A stretch of DNA of 64,000 bases, from the NCBI GenBank assembly GCA_012656075.1, contig JAAKBF010000107.1, forward strand, positions 62,001-126,000, given 5' to 3'. The notes below the pieces were generated by a model that was not told where the DNA came from, ran no database searches, and worked only from the letters and a program-made list of their open reading frames with translations. Of this stretch, positions 10,870 through 21,359 are shown in pieces. The position numbers and the translations under genes are program-made. How positions within the stretch are numbered: the first letter of the stretch is position 1; each line of letters begins with the position of its first letter. The stretch is from Phytophthora hibernalis. Taxonomy: Eukaryota; Oomycota; Peronosporomycetes; Peronosporales; Peronosporaceae.

Positions 10870-13800
10870 ATGTCGTTGTTGGGCGACGTGGCCTTCGAGG
10901 TGGTGGCAGCGGCGTCTCTGGCCGCCGTGGCCTCCGTCGCAGCTATCGGCGCGCACTGCACCAAGCGTCAACATGGACCTGAGGAACCCGCGGCTCCGGC
11001 GCGCAAGAAACGCCGCGGAAAGAAGAAAAACGCCGCCGCACTGAAGCATCCGGTGGTCGTAGCCAACGGCGTGGCCGTCAACACGGAGCCCGTAGTAGCG
11101 GAGCTCAAGCGCCGCGCGGCCAGCGACAAGTGGCGCCACAAGATCGTGTACACGTTCCTGGACGACCTGGGTCGAGAGAGCGTGAACCTGAGCTTCGAGG
11201 ACGTGGACCGCGCGGCGCGTAAAGTGGCGGCGGCGCTACAGCGTGACGCACACGTGGTCAAGAGCGACCGCGTCATGCTGTGCTTCCCGCCGGGGCTGGA
11301 CTTCGCGCTCGCCTTCTGGGGATGTCTGTACGCGGGCGTTGTGGGTATCCCCGTGTACCCTCCGTACCCCGGTACGCTGGCCAAGGATCTGCCCAAGTTT
11401 AACCGCCTGGTGGAGGACTCGGGCGCGGCCGTCGTGCTCACCAACACGACGTACCACCTGGCCAGCAAGATGGCTACAGTCAAAGGCTACTTCTCCACGG
11501 ACAGGACGGCATGGCCCGCCCAGTTGCAGTGGATCACCACGGACAGTCTGCCAGACTCGCTGGCTGCACAGTATGATGACGAAGACGCGCTGTCGCTGAC
11601 GTCTAATGATGTGGCGTTCTTCCAGTATAGTTCTGGATCTACGTCGGCCCCCAAGGCCGTCATGATCTCGCACGGGAACCTGCGCGCGCAGCTCAAGACG
11701 TGGGAGACTATTGAGCCCACGGACACGATGGTGAGCTGGTTGCCGAGTTATCACGACATGGGTCTGGTCGGGTTTATCATCACGCCCTGCGTCACGGCGG
11801 CGAGATGTGTGAGCATGTCGCCTATTAGCTTCATCAAGGACCCGGGTCTCTGGATGCGCACGGCGAGCAAGTACAAGGCCACGCACGTGTGCGCGCCCAA
11901 CTTTGGTTACGCGCTGGCAGCCAGGAAGACCAGTGACAAGCAGGCGGCGCAGATGGACCTGAGTACCCTGAAGCAGACGATTTGCGCGGCGGAGCCGATT
12001 CGCCGCGAATCGCTGGATGCGTTTACGGCCAAGTTCAGTCGCGCTGGTTTTGACCCCAGCACATTTAACTGCGGCTACGGGTTGGCGGAAGTGACGCTGG
12101 TGTGCACGGGCCAAGAACCGCCCAAGAAGCCGACGCTGCTGGATGTCAATAAGCGTATCTTGGAGACGCAGCGCAAGGCTGCTGTGGTGAGCTCCAAAAG
12201 GGCAAGCAGCCTGCTGCCACGGAGGTTATGCAACTTGTGGGCTGCGGTAAGGCTATGCCAACGTTTAGCGTGACTATCGTTGACCCGAACACCAAACAAG
12301 CGCTTGACGAATTGCACGTCGGCGAAGTATGGGTGCAGGGACCATCGGTGGCCATTGGTTATTGGAACCGCCCCGAGTACACGGAAGAAATGTTCTGCGC
12401 ACAGATCGTGGGCGACAAGAACTCGAAGAATACGTATCTGCGCACCGGTGACATGGGTTTCCTTCGCCAAGGCGAGCTTTTCGTTACTGGCCGTCTCAAG
12501 GACCTCATCATTATCCGTGGTCGTAACGTGTGCCCGCAGGATGTGGAGGCATCGATGGAGCATGCGCACGAAAATGTTCGTCCTGGATGTACTGCTGCTT
12601 TCTCCATTGAAAAAGGTGACGAGGAAGCCCTTGTGGTAGTTGCGGAAGTGAAAAATGGATCCTCGCAGCAGATGCTTGAGGAAATCTGCCGCGAAATTAT
12701 CAAGACGGTTCTTTCAGAGCACCAGTTGAAGTGCGAGGCGATTGTGTTACTGCGTCAAAAGACGATCCCGAAGACCACCAGTGGCAAGATCCAGCGCAGT
12801 GCCTCTAAGTCCCACTTCCTGGACGGTACGCTTACCAAGCCTCTGTTCGAGTACAGGGCAAAGGGAAACAAAACCAATTTGGCATCATCTCCTGCACCAG
12901 CAAAACCAACGAAGGAAAAGACTGCTGCAACGAAGGATAACAAGGCGTCTGGAGAGCTGAAGACACCCGATGAAATCCTTGCATGGCTTCTAGAACATGT
13001 GGCGCAGGAAATGGAAATGCCTGCAGCAGTTGGTGATGCCGAATCGTCGGAGAGCCCGAAAGTGGTTGCAGCGGCGACGAACCCGGCTGAGATTGACCCG
13101 AACACACCATGGGCAATGTTTGGCATGGACTCGGTGGCGATTGTTGGATTGTCGTCGGAGCTGGGTGAATTCCTAGGATGTATTGTTTCGCCATCTGCAT
13201 TTTTTCAGTACGATACACCGCTCAAGCTTGCAAACGCACCGGGTTTGGCGTCTGGAGATCTTGCTGGTGGCGAAGAGGGAGATGGCCAAAGTGGCGTGGG
13301 TCCCGTGCAGACGGCAACAAGCGTCGATGAGATCGATTCTAGCTGTTTCGAAATCGAAAGCTTCCCGGAAGTCCAGGGTCTGCTCGGACAGATGAAGCAA
13401 TTTGAAAGTGCTGGACTGCGTGTCCCGTTCCTGGAGACACTCACGCCTGAGAAGCGCCGGATGACGAACTTTAACACGTACAACTACCTCGGTAATGCCT
13501 CGAATCCTGAGGTAGCTGCTGCGTCGAAGGCGGGTATTACTGAGTACGGCACGACCATGAGTTCTTCTCCTATTGTGGGTCAGACACAAGTGAACGTTGA
13601 CTTGGAGAAAGCCTTGTGCACGTTCTTCAACGCAGAGGCCAGCATCTTGTTTGTCGGCGGCTGGGTGTCAAACGTTACGACTATCGATGCGCTGGTGTCC
13701 AAGGGTGATTTGATCCTATGTGATGCGCTTAACCACGACTCTTGTGTCAGTGGTCAGCGCCTCAGTGGCGCCACCATCCTGCCATTTCCCCACAACGACA

Positions 13801-14670
13801 CCAAGGCGCTTGAGCGTATGTTGTCGAAGCTTCGGACGAAGTACCGTCGTGTTCTGATTGTGATTGAGGGTGTCTACAGCATGGATGGCGACATCCCCGA
13901 CGTGCATGAGATGATCCGGATCAAGAAGAAGTACAAGGCGCTACTCTTCGTCGACGAAGCGCACTCTTTCGGTACAATGGGAGTTACGGGTCGTGGTATC
14001 TGTGAGCACTCCAATGCGGACCCCAACGACATCGATGTGCGCATGGGCACCATGAGCAAAGCGCTGGGATCAGTTGGCGGCTTCATCCTCGGTTCACAAA
14101 CACTGATCAAGTACCTGAAGCATTGCGCTGGCGGCTTTGTTTTTCGGTGGGCTTGGCCCTGCTTGTGGTTCAGCTGCATTAAAATCTATTCAGCTGATGA
14201 CGGAAGGCGCATCGCGCACCGTGACGCTGCAGGATCGGAGCAAGTGCTTTTACGACCTCTGCAAGGAGCACAAGATTCCGATGGGTGAGAACACCTTCCG
14301 CGGTGCTCCGGTCGTGGTTGTGATGATTGGCAGCACTATTGCGACTGCTCAGGCGTCCGAGTTCTTGGCAGTGCACAAGATCAACGTGAAACCCATTGTA
14401 TACCCTGCAGTGGAGGAGGGTAAGTGTCGCCTGCGCTTCTTCATTTCGGCGCTGCACACGCCAAAGCAGTTGGAAGACACTGTTCTCGCGCTGAAGACGT
14501 ATCTCACGAGTGCTAGCAAGACGGCGATAGTGGGTGGTGCTCCAGCTACCAATGGATCCACATCAACGAAGGGCGTTGCTAAGGCGAGTGAGGACGACGG
14601 ATTCAAGACAGTGAAGAAGCGCAAGTCCAAGAAGAAAAAAAGCTCCAAGGCCAAGCCGACCGCCGCTTGA
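10870..14670 (+). CDS. Fused fatty acyl-AMP ligase / acyl carrier protein / alpha-oxoamine synthase, N-terminal membrane anchor
   Basis: A roughly 1,267-residue multidomain enzyme read in three frames. Start ATG 10870 gives a hydrophobic anchor (residues about 5-28) and a Lys/Arg patch. Module 1 (about 75-640) is a fatty acyl-AMP ligase: nucleotide-loop motif FQYSSGSTSAPKAV (about 250), SWLPSYHDMGL, YGLAEVTLV, YLRTGDMG and GRLKDLIIIRGRN. Module 2 (about 690-800) is an acyl carrier protein with the phosphopantetheine serine in FGMDSVAIV. Module 3 (about 835-1210) is a PLP enzyme of the serine palmitoyltransferase / 5-aminolevulinate synthase / AON synthase family: NYLGN, CDALNHDSC, DEAHSFG (about 1027) and the PLP lysine in MGTMSKALGSVGGF (about 1063). 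The tail is poly-Lys. Predicted role: activate a fatty acid, load the carrier, then condense decarboxylatively with an amino acid to an aminoketone, as in sphingoid-base synthesis. Frame changes at AAAA 12196-12199 and around 14140-14158 (TTTTT and GGCC) look like base-calling errors, since all motifs are intact. Confidence 0.85.
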
Positions 14671-14896
14671 GCAGGCTCTTGCTGTGTTTGACAGAATAGG
14701 ATCATGGATCGGCTAGTTGATTCATCACGATAGTTGTAAGCATGCTTCCAAGTGTCATGATAACGCTGAGCATTTCAGGTTTCGTGCCAGTAGAATACAT
14801 GTCGATATTTTCACTCGAACTATCGCCTTTAACCCTATCGTTATCACCATACATTTACTGTTTGTAGGAATCCAATACAAACTTGAAGTCAAACGT

Positions 14897-15109
14897 AAAA
14901 GATACATAATGTATCTTTCTGGAGCATTCAGTTTGCAGGTTTTCGGGCGAAAAGCATAAAAAGAAAGAGGTTATGGGCGGCCCTTCGCTTGAAAGATATT
15001 CGCTTGTATCTTTCTGGAGCATTCAGTTTGCAAGGTTTTCGGGCGAAAAGCATAAAAGAAAGAGGTTATGGGCGGCCCTTCGCTTGAAAGATACATTATG
15101 TATCTTTTT
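14897..15109. mobile_element. 213-bp MITE with 23-bp perfect terminal inverted repeats and an internal tandem duplication
   Basis: The left end begins AAAAGATACATAATGTATCT (14897-14916, continuing TTC) and the right end (15086-15109) is its exact inverse with one extra A. Inside, two copies of an approximately 88-base unit (starting 14911 and 15006, period 95) are nearly identical, and each begins GTATCTTTC and ends GAAAGATA(C), so each is itself a tiny inverted-repeat unit. No coding capacity. It reads as a small non-autonomous DNA element duplicated within its own termini. Confidence 0.75.
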
Positions 15110-15128
15110 GCATCTGTGATTTGATTCG

Positions 15129-15503
15129 TTGACGATCGAAGAAAAGGCAGTAGCAACAGTACCGTGGGAACCCGCTATCGAGAAATTGTCAGTAGTGGGA
15201 GTACCGTGGAAAACACACGGCAGTCAGCTGCATACTGTGTGTGTGACACACAAACGAGCACCGAGTTTGTGCGCACACGACTTCGTCTCGCAGGAATGGG
15301 ATCAAGTGTTATCACGCCAGCCGATTGTCCAGAACAACGAGCAGACCAACCCATGGATCTCGCTTCTCTACATGAACTATGCCACCGCCAACAAGGCGTT
15401 CGCGCTTGAGAAGATGCGCAACATCACGATGGATGAGGCCAAGAATACAAAGCACGTGCCTGTAGCCGGACTTCTCCACTTGGGACACCCGCGCCGCGGC
15501 TAA
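15129..15503 (+). pseudogene. Probable remnant of a GH81 endo-1,3-beta-glucanase C-terminus
   Basis: A 125-codon open frame without an ATG start. Its second half, with EWDQVLSRQPIV, NPWISLLYMNYATANKAFAL and EKMRNITMDE, resembles the C-terminal end of family 81 endo-1,3-beta-glucanases, where 'NPW.SLL..NYA......A..K...I.MD' precedes the last helices. The upstream catalytic region is absent and the homology breaks down after MDEAKN, where a different frame continues (DFSTWDTRAAAKPP). It is therefore a truncated relic, sitting just after the MITE. The family call comes from remembered motif resemblance, not a search. GH81 enzymes cleave beta-1,3-glucan and occur in oomycetes. Confidence 0.45.
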
Positions 15504-15660
15504 ACCACCGACTGTGAATACGTCTTTGAGAGATAGAAATAATGAGCATGACAGAGATGAATAACATCAACACAGTTTGAAGTGTTTCAATCGTGTTTGT
15601 TGTACTATGAATGTAAACTACATACATGAGTATGTCAGACAAGTGTCAATTGACGGTTTA

Positions 15661-16431
15661 TCAGCGGCGAAGCCTGATCCACTTCGGTTTTAGTGTCTTT
15701 GGCTCCAAGTCGAATGGCTGCTCTTGAAGCCACTCTGGCGAGCGATAGTATGCACACTTGTCACAGTCGCACTTCTTCCACTGAGGTTCGTTCTTGAGTT
15801 GGTCGACAAGGATGTCAACTTCGTCCATTGCTTGGACTAGTCTGTGCATATGGTTGAATCGGTTCTCCAAATCACGACCTTCTTTGCAATGCTTCAGATA
15901 GGCGTCGCAGCTGACGGATTCATCAGCCTCCATGGCTACACAGCGCTCGATGTGAGCGTCTTGCTTGACGCGTGCCCCCTCCATCTGCTTCCTGGTCGCC
16001 TCCACCTCCTTCTTCTGTTTGATGGCGAGCAGAAGGCGTGCTTGTGCCGCAGCACGAGCGTCGGCCCCTCGTTTCTCCTCCTTCTCCAGCCGGATCCGCT
16101 CCTTGATATGCGCCATCTTCTTCTTTGTTGCGGCTGAAGTCGCTTTGACGAGAGCAGCGGCCTTCTTCGTCTTCTTCCCCTCCCTGTCCGCTGCCGTCTC
16201 CCGGTTCTTAGCAGCATTCATCGCAGCATCAGGGGCCGAGCTCTTACCTTTCGCTCGACTTTTCTTGGACTTTGGTTTCTGCTTTGCCGCCTCCACCTCC
16301 TCTTCGTCTTCCACCTCCTCCTCTTCGTCCTTCTCTTCGTCACCAATGCGTAGCAGTGCCGCGAGGTACGCAGCGTTCTTGCCTCGCGGCGGTGGCCGTA
16401 CGGGGGCCGGCGTACGACGCGGGCTCGACAT
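15661..16431 (-). CDS. Lys/Glu-rich coiled-coil protein of unknown function
   Basis: A 256-residue intact frame. ATG 16431 (MSSPRRTPAPVRPPP...) was chosen over a GTG two codons upstream. Residues about 30-50 are an acidic Glu run, 50-95 a Lys/Ala-rich basic stretch, and 95-165 a long charged helix likely to form a coiled coil (KERIRLEKEEKRGADARAAA and following). The C-terminal third contains a Cys cluster, KKCDCDKCAYY, followed by a Trp- and Lys-rich end. A CxCxxC cluster could bind metal, but no family is recognised. The flanking initiator match at 16567-16584 supports transcription on the minus strand. It may be a nuclear or RNA-binding scaffold by composition only. Confidence 0.65.
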   Translation of the reverse strand: MSSPRRTPAPVRPPPRGKNAAYLAALLRIGDEEKDEEEEVEDEEEVEAAKQKPKSKKSRAKGKSSAPDAAMNAAKNRETAADREGKKTKKAAALVKATSAATKKKMAHIKERIRLEKEEKRGADARAAAQARLLLAIKQKKEVEATRKQMEGARVKQDAHIERCVAMEADESVSCDAYLKHCKEGRDLENRFNHMHRLVQAMDEVDILVDQLKNEPQWKKCDCDKCAYYRSPEWLQEQPFDLEPKTLKPKWIRLRR

Positions 16432-16566
16432 CTGCACGTCGCTGGTGCGCTCGATGCTCAGCTATCAGGCGCAGTCGTTCTGTACGAGGCTTTCCAGTTA
16501 ATGCAACCTGGAAGGCTTCAGCCTCACGCCGAGTCTGACGCCGTCCAACCATTTCCGGTCCTTTTC

Positions 16567-16584
16567 TCAAATGAGGAAATGACC
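16567..16584 (-). promoter_or_regulatory. Candidate oomycete initiator element
   Basis: On the minus strand GGTCATTTCCTCATTTGA matches TCATTYBNNNWTTT of the oomycete Inr at nearly every position. It lies about 136 bases upstream of ATG 16431, implying a leader of about 130-150 bases for the coiled-coil gene. Confidence 0.45.
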
Positions 16585-17068
16585 AATGGCGGCACTGGCG
16601 CCAGCCACTCATCAGAGGAAAATCCACACTTGCTTTGAAAGCACCGCCGCACATCCCCTCTCTTTTTTGCAAGTTCTTCCCTACCCGCGTGCAAACGCGC
16701 AGAAAACCATTCAAATGCGTAGTCCTTAACATGTTGTTTTTAACACCATGTTCGTAAAACGTGCAAAAAGCGATGTTGTTTTTTACAACCGTAAGCGTTG
16801 GGGGTTTATACCTTGCTTATCTAGGATTTGATGCCTGCGGTCTTAACCGTGCTAGCCGTGCTGGTTGAATAATGTAGGAACCTCCATTCGTCATACAGCG
16901 CATACTGGTATCAATTAACGCTAGCTACATGTTGTCGAAACGGATTGTCCGGTGGCAACGGGCTCCGATGCAGTTTTTCAACGGTTCACTGAACGGCGAT
17001 GCTGCGCGGCATTCGTGGGTGCTGACTTCCGCCTGTCGTGAAACGAGCAATGAACCGCAGTCCAAAGT

Positions 17069-17405
17069 TCATTCTCCTTCTCGCAGTCTCGCACGCTCAC
17101 ACTCGTCATGAGTTTCGATCTTTCTTCCCAAAACCTTGTTGGCCGTCGGAGTGTCTCCATTAACTGGAGGCCGGCTACCGGTCGACCGAGAACTCGCGTC
17201 CTCGGTCATCGTCAGCGATCGGAGATCGCCGAGTCCATCTTCGTTGTCTTCGTGAGCTGGCTCAGGACCAGCCGCTTCGTCCAACTCCTCGGTGAGGTTT
17301 CGCGCGAGCGACCTCACCCCTCCGCTACGTCATGCTGAGACGGTGGCGGCTTCCGAAACCTCGGACATCGCTGTCGCTTCTTCCAGGTATTCATCTTCAT
17401 CATCT
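17069..17405 (-). pseudogene. Acidic low-complexity coding remnant
   Basis: Two adjoining minus-strand frames, one rich in Asp/Glu (DSRDDEDEYLEEATAMSEV...) and one continuing with EELDEAAGPEPAHEDNEDGL and a Ser/Thr/Arg-rich end that stops at 17069. Composition is protein-like and acidic, but no start codon, family or intact frame is seen. It lies just beyond the C-terminus of the hAT transposase and may be part of a disrupted host gene or a transposon flank. Confidence 0.3.
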
Positions 17406-17556
17406 CGACTATCCTACAAGGACGCGGTGCTCAGGCCTCGGAAAATACAGTAACATACTGAATTGCTTCGAGGCTGTTAACGCAATAACGACGGCAATAC
17501 AAGGACAAACAATAATAAGTACGGCGCAATTATTGACAATTCCTCCATTAAAAGCT

Positions 17557-19090
17557 CTAAGTGTCAACGACAAGCCATGCAGCCATGACACGTACCAATA
17601 ACAGGCTGGTGACATCCCACATTGCCTTGTTAGCGCGCAGGAAGATCAGCATCTCGAAGTTCGCAGGAAGCAAGCTGCTGCGTTGCGGTGTGAGCACCCA
17701 CTTACACTCCGAAAATAGACGTTCGCAGGCGTTAGACGTCGGAGGAACTAGCGTTGCCAGACCGGCGTACGGCATCCGCTCACCGTGATGCCTCTTGGAC
17801 CCACCTTGGTTGATGATCTGCGCCGCGTAGTCACCTTCGCGCTCCTTGCGCTTGCTGCCACTAGCGCGCGCTTGCTCGACCACTCGGGGGCGCTCAAGAC
17901 GCTTCAGCGCGGCAGCTTCCGTCGACGACGGGTTCTCACCAGATGCCAGCCTGACCAAGCCGTTCTCAAAAGCGGCAGAGTGTACAATTTTAGATGTCGG
18001 TTTCAGGTACTTACCCATAATTGGGTAGTCAGCCACAACCGAGTCATAGAGAAGGCGCACCTCGCTCATCGTCGTCGTCTCGCACTGCAAACGCTTGCAC
18101 ACGCTGTCATGCTTGCGCAGATGACGCAGCACATACCCAGCTTCTTGTTCTCACTACTAGTTGGCACGAAGACCTCCACCGCCTCCACAAGCCGAATGTG
18201 CGGCCGCAGCTCCATGTTGCGCTCTAGCATCTCGTAGGTCGACGACCACCGCGTCACGTTGCGCTTCTTGGCCCGAAGAGGAGTGAGCTTGTACAGCTGA
18301 GCAGCGTTGTTGGGCTGGCGAAGCTGAGACATTAGGTTGTTAACCTTTTGTAACAGCAGGTCGTGTTCGGTTAGGAACGTGTAAACCGCCAGGTTAAACC
18401 GGTGCGAGGCGCAACCGACCAATGGGACGCCGAGCTTTGTGGCTATGCTGCGGTTGGTGTTACAGTTATCAGCCACGATAAACTGCACCATACCAACCCT
18501 CTTGTTATAAACGACTAACACGTTACTGAAAAGCTCAATATGAGCATCCGCATCCTGGCTCCCATCGTCCAGGGGCGACAGCGCCAGCAACGTGCGTTGG
18601 AGTCGACCTCCAACCACATAGAGAGCGTAGACGCCGATGAAGTGCATGGTCAAGTGGCTCCAGCCGTCGAACAGTAACCCGAAGAGGATGCCCATCTCCT
18701 CGGTGATTACGACCCCAGCTTCTTCGTCACCGCAATCATGTCAGCCTTGAGCGCCTTGGAGTTGGTTGGGAGCCACTTGGACATGGACCTGGTCCTCTCG
18801 TCGTCCACCTCGCACAGCGGCATGCTCCGCTCGACAACCCACCGCAACCAGTAGAAGCGATGGGTTGTTTCCTCCGAAACGAAGCCAAATGCTTGGAGGG
18901 GCTGCTCGGTTCCGCGGTGATGGGCGGCGAACTGCTCGCGAAAGTCCTCGTGGCGGCTTGCCAGGTGCGAGATCAGATTGGAGTAGCCCGTTCGGGGCAG
19001 CTGCTTCCGGTCCGCGCCACAGAGCTTGCACCGATGACTGCCTTGGTCTTGAGGCTCGAAGAAAAAAAGCGCAGAGGTCTCTGTTTGCAA
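17557..19090 (-). mobile_element. hAT-superfamily transposase (BED finger + DDE/RNase-H-like + dimerisation domain), three frames
   Basis: A nearly complete hAT transposase read from 19090 to 17557. Frame 1 (19090-18707) holds a BED-type zinc finger: HRCKLCGADRK followed by SHLASRH. Frame 2 (to about 18135) includes FDGWSHLTMHFIG, the catalytic-core context QFIVADNCNTNRSI, CASHRFNLAV and NVTRWSSTYEML. Frame 3 ends in the hAT C-terminal dimerisation domain with PTSNACERLFSECKWVLTPQ and ANFEMLIFLRAN. Frames join if one base is added in the CCCC run 18713-18716 and one near 18134-18138, so this copy may be full length in life. Total about 510 residues, somewhat short for the family (600-800). 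I could not define terminal inverted repeats or the 8-bp target duplication. Confidence 0.8.
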
Positions 19091-19105
19091 CCATTGTTGT
19101 TGATT

Positions 19106-19375
19106 TTAAAGTGAGACCACAGTATTACTCCAAAGGAGAGCTAGCCACAAGCTCAACAAACGTTGGGAGCCGCTCACCATACTCGAATGATGTCCCCTGT
19201 CTTTAATTGACACCAGGGCCAGTGGAAGTTGACCGCAAAGTGAACCGGCCTGCCTCCTATTGGACATAATTGTACATGTATTGCCATTATTGCGTCAATT
19301 AATTATTTTATTGGTTTGAGACTGAACCAATAATCTAAATTTCAATACAAAAATACAGTAATATCAATTCCGCAA
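19106..19375. other. Spacer between the hAT element and kinase 1
   Basis: AT-rich sequence with no open frame of note. It replaces the region where the signal peptide and start of kinase 1 would be expected, so it may contain the hAT terminus or a deletion junction. Confidence 0.35.
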
Positions 19376-21359
19376 TCCTTTTTCCGAGGTCTGGCGGTGC
19401 TCCCCACGAACGACACGTTCTTCCGCTTCGACGGCACCAACTCGGATCTGGCCAGACAGCTGTACCTGCGAGACAAGGCTGGAGACTCAGCGCCACAATT
19501 CACCAACTTCGATGTACCTGACGGTCTGCAAAAGCGCCTCGACGACCTCAATCTCGAGTGGGACGAGTTGTCGGGCATCGCTCAACGTGCCTTGTTGTGG
19601 GACTCTGGCTTTGGCATCTCGCCATCGAATAAGCCCGTCCAGATGTGGACGCTCAGTGGTCATTCCATGACGGACCTGGCCGTGCCACTGCAGCAGTTCC
19701 TGGATGTCGGGTGTACCGAGAGGAACTCCACACAGCCTGATAATACTCTGAGTTTGAGCAACCTCCAGTGCAAAGGGGTTCAGATGCTGAATACGGCTCG
19801 TTGCGTGGTAGACAACTTCGAAGATAACAGCGACCTTCACCTCTCCATGTGGATGACCGGTGGTAACCCGGAGGTGGTGCCGACTCCGAGAGTTTTCAAG
19901 CATGAATGGACGGATAAAGGTGACGGTGGATATTACACTGTCTTTGCCGTGCACACGGTGGGGAGACGATGAGGCCGCATACGGTGAGTGTCCTACTACA
20001 AGAAAGAATGGCGGATACGGATCCCTAGTTCTGCCGTGCTACACGACCGCAAACATCTCTGACGAGGTCAGAAATTCGTTGGAGGAGGTCGAAGCCACTC
20101 CTTGGGTCTCTCGGTGGCTCAACGAGGACTATTCGAAGGCGGCCTCGACATCGTCTACTGCTCGCAGTGACGGGTTCAACAAGTTACTTCTTGCGCCAAT
20201 CCTATTAGCTGGGGTTCTCGTCGTTGTCGGCCTAGTGGCGATGTTTGTATATGTGAAGCGAAAACGACAGCAGACCACGAAAAGCGACGATCTGGAGAAC
20301 TCGCTCCTCTACTTGGAGACCTGCCGCCCACAGACGTTCAAGGATGAAGCACCACACGAAAACGACTATGCCCCCGATGGGTCCTACGCCGCAACTATGG
20401 ACGACACGCTGTCTGTTTCTCACAGGGGCACTAACATGACCATGAAGTTCTTGTCGAGGGCCAGCTCTTTGAGCGACTACGGAACCGGGTCCAACATCAC
20501 GTTGCAAATCCTACTCGACAGCGAGTCCTTGAGAGGAAAGCGTTTGCCGTACGAATGCCTCATCTGGAAAAGTCATTGTCTAAAGGGGCTTGCGGGGAGG
20601 TGTCGTTGGGCGAGTACCAGGGCCAGCAAGTCGCTATCAAGAGATTGCTACAAGTCAGAGAGGTCCGGGCCGACGAAGTCGAGTCGTTCGCTCAAGAGAT
20701 CGAACTCAGCGCCAGCCTCGTTCACCCTAACATCGTGTCATTCGTTGGAGTCGCGTGGAACAGTCTCAACAACTTAGTCATGGCACTCGAGTACTTCCCC
20801 ATGGGAGGCCTACAGACGTATCTGATGAAAAAACGGCGACTTGATGTCTTGGTCTAAGGACAAAATCCACATCGCAGCCGGAGTCGGTCGAGCGCTGGAG
20901 TATCTGCACTGCCGATCCCCACCGCTCATTCACCGAGACCTCAAGTCGAAGAATATTTTGCTGACGCGAATACTGGAAGCAAAATTGATCGACTTCGGCG
21001 TTAGTCGCGACCGTCAGGAGTATTCCATGACGGCTGGGGTTGGCACACCGTATTGGACTGCACCGGAAATCCTGGAGGGCAAACACTACACAGAACAGGC
21101 AGACATCTACTCGTTCGGAGTGGTGCTCTCGGAGCTGGACACTGGTAAGATTCCTTACCACGATGCGTTGACATCTGACGGCAAGAAACCGCAGCCATTC
21201 CAGATCTTGACGGAGGTGATGGCAGGGATGTTGCGTCCGAGTTTTTCAGAGGACTGTCCTTCTCGTGTCCGACGTATCGGCGTAGCATGTTGCCAGAGTG
21301 ACCCGACTAAACGACCGACAGCGGCTCAAGTAGTGAAAATGTTGGAAGAGGCTGATTGA
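19376..21359 (+). pseudogene. Receptor-like TKL-type protein kinase, 5'-truncated with three frame changes (kinase 1)
   Basis: Extracellular region (19397-20200) with FFRFDGTNSDLARQLYL, ALLWDSGFGISPSNKP and a Cys-bearing tail, one transmembrane helix (LLLAPILLAGVLVVVGLVAM, about 20188-20247) with a basic stop-transfer, a Ser-rich juxtamembrane stretch, then a complete kinase domain: KGACGEVSLG, VAIKRL, HRDLKSKNILL, LIDFGVSR, GTPYWTAPEI, YSFGVVLSELDTG, ending at TGA 21357-21359. Frame changes occur at GGGG 19960-19963, AAAA 20568-20571 and AAAAAA 20828-20833, all homopolymers. The frame upstream of 19397 reaches a stop without a Met or signal peptide, whereas the inverted paralogue (kinase 2) has both, so the 5' end is truly missing. 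Oomycete RLKs of this layout are thought to sense external signals; ligand unknown. Tail-to-tail with kinase 2. Confidence 0.8.
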
